A stretch of DNA of 64,000 nucleotides from NCBI RefSeq assembly GCF_024166365.1, contig NC_064819.1, positions 204,811,293 through 204,875,292 on the forward strand. Direction: 5' to 3'. This document shows positions 43,681 through 55,885 of this stretch, one piece after another. A program made the position numbers and the translations under genes. The first letter of the stretch is position 1. Every line of letters begins with the position of its first letter. The notes beneath the pieces are model-generated. The model made no database searches. It was given only the letters and a program-made list of their open reading frames with translations, and was not told the DNA's origin. Source of the DNA: Elephas maximus indicus. Its lineage: Eukaryota; Chordata; Mammalia; Proboscidea; Elephantidae.

Positions 43681-46600
43681 GCTCCCAAGTTGTACCACAG
43701 AAGAGCTCTGAGGGGAGATGATAGGCTGGAAGGGGAATGTGGGGATACAAAGTTTTTCCTGTATTGTCTCTTGTTAAGTTTTCCTTTGGGTTATTCAGTT
43801 TGGGGTTCTGCCAGTTGTTCCTTTAATACTTAGGCTCAAGCAATAATGTTCTCCGGTCCCTAAGATCCGTCCATTTTCAACAGAAAAGATCAAGAGAAAC
43901 AAAGTCATTAGAGGAAAGACAAAGAACAGATGACAAGTCAAGTGTTGACAGTTTATCTTTGGTAACTGGGCTGGAACCATTTGGTAGTACCTTGCCTGGC
44001 TTCTCATCTGTTTGTTTCCATTGAGTGGGATGTTATCTTCTGTCACCCAGGGCCATTGCCCTGACACCTTCCCCCTCTCACTGAAACTTCCAGATTCAAG
44101 GTTCTCAAACTCCTTTGGGTCCTGCTCTTTGCAGTCTGAGGAACTGTGACCGTCCCTAGGAAATGGGCAAGGCTGTGGACATTGATACAATGCAGATCTC
44201 ACTTTTTTTTAGGAGAGCTATCTCCATTCTCTATACCCTTCAAGAAGGAAACTTGTTTACTACAGGTCCATCCTTACCCATCAACCACTTTAATACCTGT
44301 ATCAAATTACACTCATTAAGTAACGAGGGGATTAGTCTTCCACATGCATATAAACCGACGATTTATTATTATATAGAAAAGTCTATTTTATCAGAAAAGA
44401 GTTTTTTTTTTTTTTCTTTCTCTGGTGAAGCTGGGTAATTTCTGTATTTATTTCTTCTCTGCTTACGTTTGTAAAATGATGGGACTGCAGCTTCCAGAAG
44501 ATGGAGGAGCTGGCCTTGTGAGCCTTGTTTACAGGAAGAAGATGTGCTCAAGAGGCTAACAAGTGAGAATCGGCCTGAAAATCTTGCAGGAGAGAGTACT
44601 ATCTTAGCCAGTATCAGCCATGCATGGATGGGAAGGGTTGTCCAGACTTGGACCACCCCTTCCCAAGGCTATGCTTCTTTAGGAAAAGACCACACACAGC
44701 AGAAAATAGATTAAGCGCATTATCTCTGCCCAGGATCTTTCCTAGATTCTGGATATTTCTATTTTGAAATCCAGAAGTGAAGCTTGCCCTTGGCTATAGG
44801 GCATTTTCAATAGAAAAATCCTATATTCATGTTTGCAAGAAAAATCTACCTTCATTTTGCATGGCTGCAGGCTCTCCAACAGCTACAGTACAACAGTTTG
44901 TCGCAAGTGTATTGGACGTTTCAGTTTGCCAGACCTGTCATGATAAATTAATTACAGGATGTTGCAGAAATGGCAAAGCTCCAGCAGCATCTTGCATAGT
45001 TTAATATAGCCCCATTTCCCCATTTCAATGTATTTGCGGTTAGATAAATCCTCAGAAATTTACAGCTGCTATAGACTAGTTTATTATGTACTCTGCCTGC
45101 ACACATGATAAGTATAATAAGAATTTTATGTTCTTAAAGTACATAGATTTTGCTGATAGTTCTTTACCACCATGGAAATATTGTGCTAGTAAAAGTAGTA
45201 TCTGCAGATACTTCTAAACATTCACATCTGTGTAACAGGCAGGGATGGGGAAAAACATTACTGTGCTTTACCATCTTCCATTTACTTTAAATTGAAAAAA
45301 ATTGTGGCTCTAAAAAAATATTTGTGGAGCATTTATAAAAAACAGCCCTGTGAGCAAATTTAATGGAAAAAAAATTAGCTGCTGAAAATAGTGAAAAGCT
45401 GAACTGAAGCTACTACACTTTTCTCCAGGGAACCTTCTTCCTTTGGTCTTGTGACCACTTTTCGCAAGCTTCAGTTGCTCATTTTTGCTCTGGCAACAAG
45501 TTATTTTCCTCAACTTCTTGCTTTTTCCTCCATTTAGACTATTTTCTAAAATTTTCTTTAAGCAAATTACCTCCATTCCAAGCAATTTAAGAAATCATTC
45601 TTTGATGGGTTATATGGTTATTTACGTAAACGTTGTATAAACCATTCTTCACCACATTCTTTTAGTTTTTGACAAGTATCAAGTGATTTCAGAAGAAATG
45701 AATTAGAAATTAAAATCAGAAATGACACTGAAGTAAAGTTGAACCATTCTGACGTAACTGATAGAGGTTGAACATGAATTAGGTATGGTTATATGTGTAC
45801 TTATGATCCTACTTTTTTAGACTGAGTGTAGAAATTAAAATTGTGGATTCCTAGCAGTGTTAGCCTCCTCAGTTTTTTGAGACAATAAAAATAAATCCAT
45901 TCATAATCAGTATGAATTTGAGGTGTTAAGATCAGTAAAGCAACTTTAGAAAATAAGAGTACTCACGACATATGCCTGATATAGATTTGGAGATCAGAAA
46001 AAAAAATTCTTTGTGTTTACAAAACAAATGTTTTTCCGTTACTCAGTTCCCGCCTTAGCTTAAAGTATTTCCTATTCACCTTAGTAATTAGAGCAGAAGG
46101 ATAGATGAATGAAGCGCCTCATTACTAACTTTGCTTCCTGGGTCTCTGAAGAGAGTAGCTGTCTGCTTTTGCCTAGTTGGTCCATTGTTAACCCTAAATG
46201 ATGCTGACATTCAATTCTCCTGTAGATAATTGGGTTCATCCATAGATTAAGTTCACTAGTCAACAGAGCCTTTTGATTGACATGTTTCTTGATGTTTATA
46301 TTATCTCTCATATGACTGGAATGGCGCCTTTTCTGTTCTTGAATAAAATGTTACTGTACAAGTTTGATTCTATAGAAGATTTTTTTTTTGAACCTCTAAT
46401 ACCTTTTTTTTTTTAAAAAAAAGCAGAGAGATTAGAAGTAAATATTACCACTCTTCAACATGGGTTAGAACATGTCAATGGTACAAACAACAGGCACTGG
46501 CTTTAAGGAGTGAGCAGTGTGGCAGGCAGGCAGCTGTGGAACCCAAAAAGTACAGAGACCTTCTGCCACCTTTTTCTCCTATATTTTGGGAAAGACAGGA

Positions 46601-46771
46601 AAGGAAGAGGCTGTTTTCTTAAGAAACTGAAGAATTATAGTATGGACTAAAGATTTACAAAATAACTATGGGATAAAGAAATTACCAGTTTAAAATTTTT
46701 TTTTTCTCATATATATTTCATTTTACTTAGGTCACTGTCACATTAAAGACAGATGTTTCTAGTCCCTAAGT
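43681..46771. other. SINE-free unique block, about 3.1 kb
   Basis: No afrotherian SINE, LINE or LTR recognised. T tracts occur at 44402-44416 and 46379-46414. The part near 44760-45010 contains motif-like words such as 'gataaattaattacagg' and has few low-complexity sequences. It could be a conserved non-coding element, but this cannot be judged from one sequence. Confidence 0.35.
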
Positions 46772-46975
46772 AAGGAGCCCTGGCGGTATGCAGCGGTTAA
46801 GTGTTCAGCTGCTAACCGAAAGGTTCGAGGTACGAATCCACCAGCCGCACCATGGGAGAAAGACGTGGCAGTCTGCTTTGGTAGATATACAGCCTTGGAC
46901 ACCCTATGGTGCAGTTCTCCTCTGTCCTATAGGGTCACTGTGAGTGGGAATCCACTCTACCACAGGGGGTTTTAC
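46772..46975 (+). mobile_element. AfroSINE, long form, with TSD
   Basis: Head 'aaggagccctggcggtatgc', long internal segment 'agacgtggcagtctgctttg', body and altered tail. It is flanked by the 9-bp repeat 'tccctaagt', once just inside the left edge (46763-46771) and again at 46976-46984. Confidence 0.9.
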
Positions 46976-47099
46976 TCCCTAAGTGTGGTCACAGGTAACC
47001 ACAATGATATCCAAGCTGTTTCTTGAGTTACTTGAGGGTGCTGTAGTCTCCTATTACTTGCTTACTATGCACAGCAACTGAGATCCAGTATATTAAGAG

Positions 47100-47260
47100 A
47101 CTATCCAGGGAGTCACAAAAACCTTCATTTACTGGCTAGGGGTCTTTGGACAAGTTACTTAACCTTTAGAGCCTAGGTTTCCTGATCTGTAGGACAGGGA
47201 AGATTTATGGTTTGATGTAAAGAGTAAATGAGGTTATGTACATACAATGGAGATGTGAAG
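47100..47260 (+). mobile_element. MIR SINE
   Basis: 'gtctttggacaagttactta', 'acctttagagcctaggtttc', 'ctgatctgtaggacagggaa' and 'gtaaatgaggttatgtac' follow the MIR order. Confidence 0.75.
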
Positions 47261-47308
47261 GATATTTTCTGTCATTAAGTTCAATTAAGTAAGAGATCAG
47301 CAAATATA

Positions 47309-47463
47309 ACCCATTGCCGTCGAGTCGATTCCAACTCATAGCGACCCTACAGGACAGAGTAGAATTGCCCCACGGAATTTCCAAAGAGCGCCTGGTGGAT
47401 TCGAACTGCTGACCTTTATGGCTAGAAGCTGTAGCACTTAACCACTATGCCACCAGGGTTTCC
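47309..47463 (-). mobile_element. AfroSINE, short form
   Basis: Well kept reverse copy with tail 'gccgtcgagtcgattccaac' and head end 'tatgccaccagggtttcc'. The flanks show only an imperfect duplication ('atcagcaaata' against 'atcaacataca'). Confidence 0.9.
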
Positions 47464-47727
47464 ATCAACATACAGCTCAACAAATTCACATGTTTGAAAA
47501 TGTCTGCATAATTTACTTACCGGATGTGCACCTCAAGTGGAAAAAAAATCATTTAAACATGTATAAAAATGTAAGGGTATAAATTTTAGTTTCTAGAACT
47601 TTCCAACCCTCTTAAGAATATGAGTTAAATATATGACTAAAGTGACATGTCATATAAAGCTATAAAATGGTAAGTTATTTCCTAGCTATTGTCTCGCTAA
47701 CCTTCCTAAAGAGAAAATGCTTTTTCC

Positions 47728-48078
47728 CACTTTTTTTTTTTTATTGTGCTTTAGATGGTTTACAAAGCAAATGAGTTTCTCATTAAACAATTAATACACA
47801 TATTGTTTTCTGACATTGGTTGACAACCCTACGATGTGTCAGTACTCTCCCCTAACCTTGGGTTCCCCACTACCAACTTTCCTGTCCCCTCCTGCCTTCT
47901 AGTTCCTGCCCCTGGGTTGGTGTGCCCATTTAGGGTCATTTTATTTTATGGGTCTGTCTAATCTGGCTGAAGGGTGAACCTCAGGAATGACTTCAGTACT
48001 GAGTTAAAAGGTATCCAGGGGCCATACTTTCAGGTTTTCTCCAGTCTGTCAAGCCAGTAAGTCTGGTCTTTTTTTTTA
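47728..48078 (-). mobile_element. L1 3' UTR, second 3' UTR type
   Basis: After a T tract the sequence reads 'attgtgctttagatggttta', 'ctcattaaacaattaataca', 'aaccttgggttccccactac' and 'gaagggtgaacctcaggaat'. This is an L1-type 3' UTR unlike the one at 1-1221, so two L1 subfamilies left copies here. Confidence 0.7.
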
Positions 48079-48084
48079 TGGACG

Positions 48085-48460
48085 GGATACACGTTTTTAT
48101 TTTTCTAGGATAAATATCTAGGAGTACAATTGCTGGGTCACATGGTGAGTGTATGTAAGAAACTGCAAACTGTTTTAAAAGTGGTTAAACAATTTTGCAT
48201 TTTTACCGGCAAGTATGAGAATTTCAGTTGCTCCACATCCTTGACAAAATTTAATCTTTTTAATATTAGCCAATCTAGTAGTTTTTTGTTTTAGTAGGTA
48301 TGCAGTGGTGTCTCACTATGAGTTTAACGTCCATTTCCCTAATGACTAATGATGAGTGTCTTTACATGTGTTTATTAGCAATTTAAATACCTTTTTTGTT
48401 GATGTACAGGTTCGAATCTCTTGTCCACTTTTTTATTGTGTTGCTTGGTAGGAAATGCCT
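48085..48460 (-). mobile_element. Old L1 ORF2 C-terminal/3' fragment
   Basis: 'caattgctgggtcacatggt', 'gttgctccacatccttgaca', 'agtggtgtctcactatgagt' and 'atttccctaatgactaatga' are typical of reverse-strand L1 near the end of ORF2. Confidence 0.8.
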
Positions 48461-48512
48461 CTCTTTTACAAAACATTTCTAATAATTTAAAAATAAAATT
48501 AAGGTCAAGTAT

Positions 48513-48710
48513 TCATGGTGGTGTAATGGTTAAGCGCTTGGCTGCTAGCTGAAAGGTTGGCAGTTTGAACCCATCCAGTGGTTTCATGGGAAAAAAGACT
48601 GAGCGATCTACTCCCATGAAGATTACAGCCTAGAAAACCCTATAGGTCAGTTCTACTCTGTCCTATAGGGTTGCTATGAGTTAGAATAGACTTGGTGGCA
48701 CTTAACAACA
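48513..48710 (+). mobile_element. AfroSINE, long form
   Basis: Head 'catggtggtgtaatggttaa', B box 'cagtttgaacc', body 'tcagttctactctgtcctat' and a tail ending 'ggtggcacttaacaacaac', the RTE-like version of the ending. Confidence 0.9.
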
Positions 48711-49530
48711 ACTTTCACTTTTATGGAAAGAAACCTTGCACAACATTTCAAATGTACCAAGTGTTAGCCATTTAAAATATAATTTCATTTAAAATGTGCA
48801 TTTTAAATACAAAATTTCCACTCATGGTATAAAATGTTTCATGTTTTAAATCTTTAAAACCTGATTTTTATTCTAGCTTTGCAAACCTTATTCATAGCAT
48901 AGTTTTGACACTGAAGAAACTTTAACGTTCAAGATAGTTGAATCAATTGGGAAGTAATTCCTAAGAATGGTTTAAAAATATTATTTAGATCTAGAATAAC
49001 AGAGTTTCAAATTCTAACTTGTTTGGAGAAGAGACTACATGAAAATGGCATAAAATTCCATAATTTTGGAATGAAGATAATCAATTTGTTACTAAGAAAA
49101 TGCATGGTGCAATAGGTCTTCAAATGGATTTTTGTGTCTGATTGCTCTGCTTGATCTAGATCTATAACTTGGAGGGCACTGTTACGATCTTCCCCATCCC
49201 ACCTCAAGTCAGAGAGTGTGGTAAAGATGTTTTATTCATTTGTAAACATCACACAAGTCTTACTTTGTCAGCAGGACAAGAGAGAAAAGGACTAGGCTCT
49301 GAGTAGAACCAACCTTTCCTGATGCTTACCTCAACTGTTATTGCTTTCTTCAGTAGTTGCAATATAAAAATAACCCTTTATTTTTCATATTACCATCAAG
49401 ATCTCAGCTTAGCTTCCTCTAACATATTTCACCCACTTGTCTCAATTTAAAATATTCCTACAGCCTGCTGAAATGCTTGGTGATGAAAACCAAAATCACA
49501 GAATTAACACACATCTCAAAACTATAAGCT
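48711..49530. other. Unrecognised A/T-rich stretch
   Basis: No repeat or exon recognised. Confidence 0.4.
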
Positions 49531-49534
49531 GAAA

Positions 49535-50970
49535 CTGCAGAGAGATGTATGGTTTTATTTTTTAATTATCAAGTACATTCACAAGACAGAAATAACAAGC
49601 TTGTACAAGGGTGACAAGCTGGCTGGGCCCAGCTGTACCTGACACACAGACATAAGTATCTCCAATAATGAACTCGGTGCCATCAGAAAAGACCTCAGCG
49701 CCCATCACTGAGGGCTTCAGCAGCCATCAGCGCCACTCACCACTTCTGAAAATGCCTTTTTTTTTTTTTAAGTTCTACAGAGCTGAGGCATGTTTACCAA
49801 TTTTCAGGCCTCTTTTTTAAACATGTGCAGGGATAAGGACCAAACATATTTTTTACTAGAGATAATGCACACTGGGTATACATCTGGCCAAAATTTACAC
49901 CTCAATGCCCAACACTGTTTTTCTCACTTCTTATTTCAATGGAACCAATTGTCTAATTTGGCAAAAAAGCTTTTCTAATTTGATGTTAGTTCTGATATTC
50001 TTGGGGTTAGATATTTTATCAACAGACTTATAATCACATTGTGGAGAAAGAAGAATGAAGAAAAAACCAAAAAAAAAAGAAAAAAAAGAATTTTTCTATT
50101 ATAATATCACGCTTTAAAATGTACAGTCATACAGCAGTAACTATACATGACATTGTTTTTCTGGAACTAAGAAATAAATAATGCAATGGAATAATTTAAA
50201 AACAAGTATTAAGACTAAAATAAATATTAAACAATGAAGTCTACAAATCACCTATATTTTTAAATAAGAAAAGTTTTTTTTAAATGTAAAAAAAAAAAAA
50301 AAAAACCAGAACACTGTTGCCTGTCCAGCCAAAAATCATTATGAGTTTAGGTATATCACAAGTTACACATATGATTCTTTCAAAACAAATATAAAATTTT
50401 GATGCTAAAAAAGCAAATTGTTCCATTTTAATAACTTTCTGACCATTTGAAATACACAATATTCTAAAGCTGCTTATCTTTTAAATAAAGTAAAATTTCA
50501 AAAGCAGATACTTCATAATGTGAGCATAACATCACACATATAACCACAATACAGATATAATAAATAAATGATTACTTAACAGATATCCTAACAATACAAA
50601 TACTTTTTCTTCACATCTGCTGAGTAACAAATACTTTTTTTTTTTTTTATCGGTATTTCAACAGTGGTAATGTAATTCTGATACAATTACTAATAAATAC
50701 AAGTACCAATACTACTTTGACCAACAATAATCACAATGGTCTATAATAATTAAGATCAAAGGCCACATTTGTTTTTCTACCCACACCTTGCTTCTGATTT
50801 TTCTGGATTCTTTCATCAGGACACGCAGCAGTGGATCCTTTCTTTCTTCCTCAGTATTTGAAAATTCTGAATTTTGAAGAGACATTCCATTTGGTTTAAT
50901 GTGTCATTTCATTTTTACCCATTTGGTTCTTTGTCTCTTCATTTTTCTTCAACTCTTTACTACGGAGAAA
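49535..50970 (-). other. Candidate 3' UTR / last exon (minus strand)
   Basis: On the minus strand an AATAAA lies at 49558-49553, a possible cleavage site about 18 bases on, and then a GU-rich stretch ('gatgtgtgttaattctgtg') near 49500-49525. Upstream is 1.4 kb of SINE-free A/T-rich sequence of 3' UTR character. A short frame ending in KNEETKNQMGKNEMTH and a TAA lies near 50910-50970, preceded by a possible acceptor 'cttttctccgtag'. No gene can be named. Confidence 0.25.
49553..49558 (-). promoter_or_regulatory. Poly(A) signal AATAAA with GU-rich element downstream
   Basis: The hexamer is outside any recognised retrotransposon tail. The downstream sequence on the minus strand has a GU-rich element at a normal distance. 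Usage is not shown. Confidence 0.35.
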
Positions 50971-51063
50971 AGTTCACAAATGTACTAAACGAACTTGAAC
51001 ACAGTTTTAGCCACAACCAAATCCTAGCATGCTGAGGTAACAGCAGATAATAAAACACTGTGC

Positions 51064-51089
51064 CACACACACACACACACACACACACA
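51064..51089. repeat. (CA)n microsatellite, about 13 units
   Basis: Uninterrupted alternating CA run. Confidence 0.9.
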
Positions 51090-51250
51090 GCCCAAGTAAG
51101 ACCAAAATATTAATTACCTGTTTTCTAGTTTTCCTTTCCAACATACTATTTACGTCTCTTAACGTTATTAGCAGGTATTTAAGGCCTCCTCCAGCATTGA
51201 CAAGTTAATATAAGCAAAACAAACAAACAAACAAAAGCTTCTCAATACAG

Positions 51251-51360
51251 ACACTGTTGCTGTTAGTTGCTACTGAGTTGTCTCTGACTCACTGCGACCT
51301 TATGTATAACAGAACAAAATGTTGCCTAGTTCTGCGCCATCTTTGTGATAGTCATACAGT
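51251..51360 (-). mobile_element. tRNA-Gly-type SINE / RTE tail fragment
   Basis: 'gttgctgttagttgctactg', 'cttatgtataacagaacaaa' and 'ctagttctgcgccatctttg' match the tail half of the long SINE at 31373 and of the RTE. The rest is missing. Confidence 0.65.
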
Positions 51361-52218
51361 TCATACAGACACCAAGTACTCCAAAACCCTACGTGATTTC
51401 CAGAAATTAAGAGCAGTTTTTTTTTTGTTGTTGTTTTAATCAGGGATCATAAAAATCTTCATTCATTGGGAAAAAGATCATCATGGATGATGCTTCTGGG
51501 CTAGTGAATGGAAAGCCCACGGACCATTTTATTAAAAAGCACTCCTTCGTCTAGTCTATGGCTACTCCTATTTTTGTAATTAACTATTATATTTTTAAAA
51601 TCAATACAAAAAAGTTTGTCTCACTTTGATTGACAAAGATAATGATGGTTAACTGACTATGCATCCAGGTACAGTTTTGAAATAAAACAAATTACACTAT
51701 TAATACAAATTAAGAACCAATACATAGATAAAACAAGAAGTTGCTTCCTTAGAGACCATGTAGTAGGTACAGGTACAGTGGTGATAAACTCATGAGGCTG
51801 AAGCTGAAATTCTTTATTCAGTTATTCATATACCAGTGATGAATATCTGGATTTAGGCAAAAATGTTATTGCCTTTCTTCTAAACAGAAAGGACATTTAT
51901 TCAGTTGCCCTTGGAAAACTGTAGCCTAAGAAAGATGGCTATCTGGCTAAGGTGGGGTCAACTCTATCAATCACTCCTGAGGAAGGTGATGGGGGGGCAC
52001 TGTGGAAGAAAGGGCAAGGACTAACCATTTCCTAAGGGGCCTCCTTGGTAGCACAGGAGGCTTAGGGAACACCTCTGCTTTTAAGGCTAGGCCCAATCTT
52101 AAATAAATGGATGTACTTGCTTTTCATATTAAAATATTTATACCTGAGGAAAACAATCTTTTGTCAATCCATGCTTCTTGATTTTAAATATGTTAAGTAC
52201 AGCTACCAAAATAAACTG
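51361..52218. other. Unrecognised stretch, about 0.86 kb
   Basis: A/T-rich. A G run occurs near 51991-51997. Nothing recognised. Confidence 0.4.
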
Positions 52219-52228
52219 ATATTATATA

Positions 52229-52440
52229 TAACCCAAAACCAAACCCACTGCTGTCAAGTTTATTTTGACTCATAGAGACTCTGTAGGACAGAGCAGAACT
52301 GCCCCACAGGGCTTCCAAGGCTATAAATCTTTATGGAAGCTGACTGTCACATCTTTCTGCTGCACAACAGCTGGTGGGTTTGAATTGCCCACCTTTTGGT
52401 TAGCAGCTGAGCGCCTTAACCATTGTGCCGCCAGGGCCCC
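52229..52440 (-). mobile_element. AfroSINE, long form, with TSD
   Basis: Reverse copy from the tail 'gctgtcaagtttattttgac' to the head 'gtgccgccagggcccc'. Flanked by a near-identical 10-bp repeat 'gatattatat' (52219-52228) and 'gatattacat' (52441-52450). Confidence 0.9.
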
Positions 52441-52450
52441 GATATTACAT

Positions 52451-53689
52451 GGAGAAGCCCAAAAATATGTTTCAAGTCAAGCTCATGCAAGTCAAGCACC
52501 CGAAAATGAGTATAAAATGGGACAGATGAAATGGTGTGTCAAGGTACGATTCACTAGGCGGTATGACAAGTGTGTCAGCTCTGTCCCTATGTGTATACAG
52601 AGAAACTATGTAATGAGGCTTGCCCAAAATTAGTCTTATAAAAGTGGGAAAGGAAGTAGTAAAGGCTCAAATGAATTCCAAGCGCAAGTCACACAGAGAC
52701 CCTACAAGCCTCTGCAAAGGCAGTGAGAAAGGTAAAGGGACCTTAGAGGAGGAACAAGGCAAAACTACCTGAGGGAAGGAGTTCATGGCAAAAAGCAGGT
52801 CATGATAAAAAGAAGAAAAACAGGAAAAGGGAAGAAAGAGCAGCTGGAAATTAGTGAGATGGGTCCTGCACGTGCAAAAGACAGAGGACAACTTAAGGCT
52901 ATCGGGGGGAGGGGGACTGCACTGTGAGAAGTAAAACCAAGAAGCCAGAAGGTCCCTCAGGAGAGGGAACCCAAAGAGAAATTTAACTAGAGAAAGCTGA
53001 AGTAGGTAGTAAAGATAGCATCTTTAAGGGAAATGATTCAGACTAAGAAGAGGATGACACATGGGTAGAAAATGACAAAGACTGTCCATGAAAGGCAAAA
53101 ATGGGACAGAATAAAAGGAAAAGCAGAAGAGATGGGCAAATGTACATCTCTAACAATTGAGAGCTCCCTTTTGACAAAAGAGGGGAAGCAAGGGTGGTAC
53201 ATTAGCTTGATGGATGCTGACAGCGGGGGTACTTGAAGGTTCAGAGACAGGAGAGATTTGCTGAAAGAGGGAAGGGATGTCACCTTGCCAAAGACACAGG
53301 AATAAATCCAAATCCAGTCCTTCTCTGAGTTCTCTCTCCTCATAAAGTATCCCAACATAAGTAAACAGAGGAAGAGAGTAACAAACATGAGGGCCTCTGA
53401 AAAGGCACGTGATGTGAAAAGAGAAAGGAAAATCTGAGCAGCACAATTGTGAAAATGAATATGAAACTAGGTTATGTTCATGCATATGTTATGTGTGAAA
53501 AACGAGATTCATAAAAACATTTGGCCCTTCCCCACAAGAAATCCAATCCAATAAATAGTCCCTGAAGGTTTACTATGTGACCACATACCAGGGAAGTACT
53601 GATGAAAAAAATGTGAGCCTGTTACTGTGTCTGCCTGAAGGTACTTCCATCATCAGGGTTAAGAGGCAAGGCAAAGATGGAAATGACCC
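52451..53689. other. Purine-rich unrecognised stretch, about 1.2 kb
   Basis: The plus strand is strongly A/G-rich from about 52680 to 53420. This makes long pyrimidine-derived frames on the minus strand (116 and 111 codons). No repeat family or gene recognised. Confidence 0.4.
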
Positions 53690-53760
53690 AGAACCTGGAG
53701 CCAGAAGACCAAGTCCTAGTTCAGGCACTTGGTAGCTATGACTCTGGTTTCTTTCAGTGT
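53690..53760 (+). mobile_element. MIR fragment
   Basis: 'cctggagccagaagaccaag' and 'tagttcaggcacttggtagc' and 'tatgactctgg' follow the first half of MIR. Confidence 0.55.
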
Positions 53761-54061
53761 AGAAAGAAAAGGGCTGTATTAAAACATTTTTGAAATTATT
53801 TTCACTTTTTTAAAGAAATGATCAAGTAATACCTATCAATACACTGAACAGAAAAATTGGAAAATACACAAAGTAAAATGGAAGATAAAAAATCACCACA
53901 ATAACAACACTCGGATAACTACTGATATCTTTTGATGTCTATTGTTCAGTATTTCTATGGTACATAGAAACTAATTTATAGTCATTATTTACTTAAAAAT
54001 CAATCATAAACATCCTTCCATGTCTACAAAAATACCTCTATTTATATAATGAGTAAGTCAT

Positions 54062-54228
54062 ACCGTTGCTGTTACCTGCTGCCGTTGAGTCAATTCCAAA
54101 TCACAGCGACCCTATAGGACACAGTAGAACTGCCCCACAGGGCTTCCAAGGAGTGCCTGGTGGATTCCAACCGCCGACCTTTGGGTTAGCAGCCATAGCT
54201 CTTAACTACTACATCATCAGGGTTTCCA
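54062..54228 (-). mobile_element. AfroSINE, short form, inside L1M
   Basis: Reverse copy with tail 'ctgccgttgagtcaattcca', body and head end 'catcatcagggtttcc'. Confidence 0.9.
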
Positions 54229-54960
54229 AATAGGTCACAGTACTCTCCTATAGAAGTCTCTCATAATGTAATTAATCCTTTATTCCTAGAAATCTAGTTT
54301 TTTTCCCTTCTATTTTTCAAACACGGCTTAAAGGAGTAGCCTTTAACTGAATCTCTGCATGTATTCTTGAATATTTTCTTACAATAGATTCCTGGAAATA
54401 GAATTGTCAGGTCAAAAGACATGAACATTTTGAAAACTAAAAAAGAATATATATTACTGAACTATCATCCACAGAGGATGGGTCAATTTTATAGTTATCA
54501 GCAGTGCATGGGGAAACCCATTTCCCCACACCCTCATCAACACCGGCTATTTTAAGTTTTGAAAGTTGTTGCCATCTCGTGAGGGAAAATTATCATCTCA
54601 TCTCATTCTTTTCATTTCTATTAACGTGATACCTAGAAGGCGAACATTTTTCTTATGTTTATTGCTATTTATATTTCTTTAAGAATTTCCTGAGTATGCC
54701 ATTTGCTGGTTTTTCTATAGCTGTACTTCCTTTCCTTGATTTCTTAAAAGTTTTTATATATTAAGGGTATTAATCCTTTTTCTGTCATATATTTTGTAAA
54801 ATTCCCCCATCCCAGGTTACTCTATGTTTTTAAATTTTATACATGATTTTAAATTGCCTATTATTTAAATCTAAAAACCTGTTTCAAGTGTTAAAAAGTC
54901 ATTCCTTAATCCACGATTGCATTAACTATTCATTTACATGCTTTCTTCTGAACAGTTAGA

Positions 54961-54986
54961 GATATATATATATATATATATATATT
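54961..54986. repeat. (AT)n microsatellite, about 12 units
   Basis: Uninterrupted alternating AT run at the edge of the L1M. Confidence 0.9.
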
Positions 54987-55239
54987 ACAATTAGAACCTA
55001 AAGATACTTTCATAACTAAAATTTTGAAGCTAGTTTCTAGGAAGTGGCAAATTACAGAATGTGGATGTGAACAGGGCGGCGACATTTCATTTTTGGTAGA
55101 CAAACTTTATTTTTTACCTAATAAGACAAGGCCTTTAGGTAGGTCTTTCTTCAAAAGGTCTTTCCTGTCCTTATACCACACAGGAAAACCCTGCCATACA
55201 AACACATTTTCCCACTAGGCTCAGTGGAAACAGTGGCCC

Positions 55240-55800
55240 ACACTTCTCTGCTTTAAATTCCAAGTCTGTGTATTTTCTCAGGTCCCTGGGAATTATCCTT
55301 CTCCTATTCCCTGCATGGCTCCTTCTCAAGTGGCTCTTCCTGTTCAGCTTGCAAATATTTTTGTCATTCTCCTCCTTATAGAAATCCTTTCTACCTTCTG
55401 TAGATCCAGTATCTAAATCCTAGATACTGTCCAGTGTTTTCTTTCCTTTAAAGTCCAGCTTTGAGGGTCTCCCCTTTTTCACTCTTCAGGCTAAAGGCAA
55501 TCTGACTTATGCTCCCAAGACTCTTGCCTAAAACCATCCACTCCAAGGCCTCTTGGTTGCAAATCCTAAAGGGATTTCTGTCCTCATTTTACTGGTCCTT
55601 TCTCTGGCATTTGTCACTGTTGACCATGCCTTCCCTAAATTTTTTGCTGTTGACTCTATGACACAACTTTCACCAGGTTTTCCTGTTACCTCTATTAAGG
55701 TGACTTTTCGGCCCATTTGCTCATTCTTCTTCACCTGCATGTCCATCATGTGTTCCCGGTTCTCACGGCTCTGTTCTTTGCCCACATCAGAACTGCAGGA
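55240..55800 (+). mobile_element. L2 LINE, ORF2 region fragment
   Basis: 'ggcatttgtcactgttgacc' is the L2 phrase encoding a D-T-V-D-H-like motif, followed by 'caccaggttttcctgttacc' and 'ggctctgttctttgcccaca', the L2 order. Frames are decayed. Confidence 0.65.
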
Positions 55801-55885
55801 GGGAGAGATCAGAAACAAGGCTTTAGTAAGAAAGCTACTGCAATAGTTCAGATGAGGCTTTGGTATAGGGAAGCGGCAGTGAGAA

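Larger units (their letters stand above)
53780..54990 (-). mobile_element. Old L1M (minus), split by a SINE
   Basis: Reverse L1 landmarks: 'ataacaacactcggataact', 'aacatccttccatgtctaca', 'cctggaaatagaattgtcag', 'catttccccacaccctcatc', 'tttttatatattaagggtat' and 'aaaagtcattccttaatcc'. The SINE at 54062-54228 interrupts it. Confidence 0.8.

Noticed and set aside
53038-53485. Two overlapping minus-strand frames of 116 and 111 codons
   Set aside because: They come from a purine-rich plus strand, which suppresses stops on the minus strand. The proteins are low-complexity S/F/P/L-rich.
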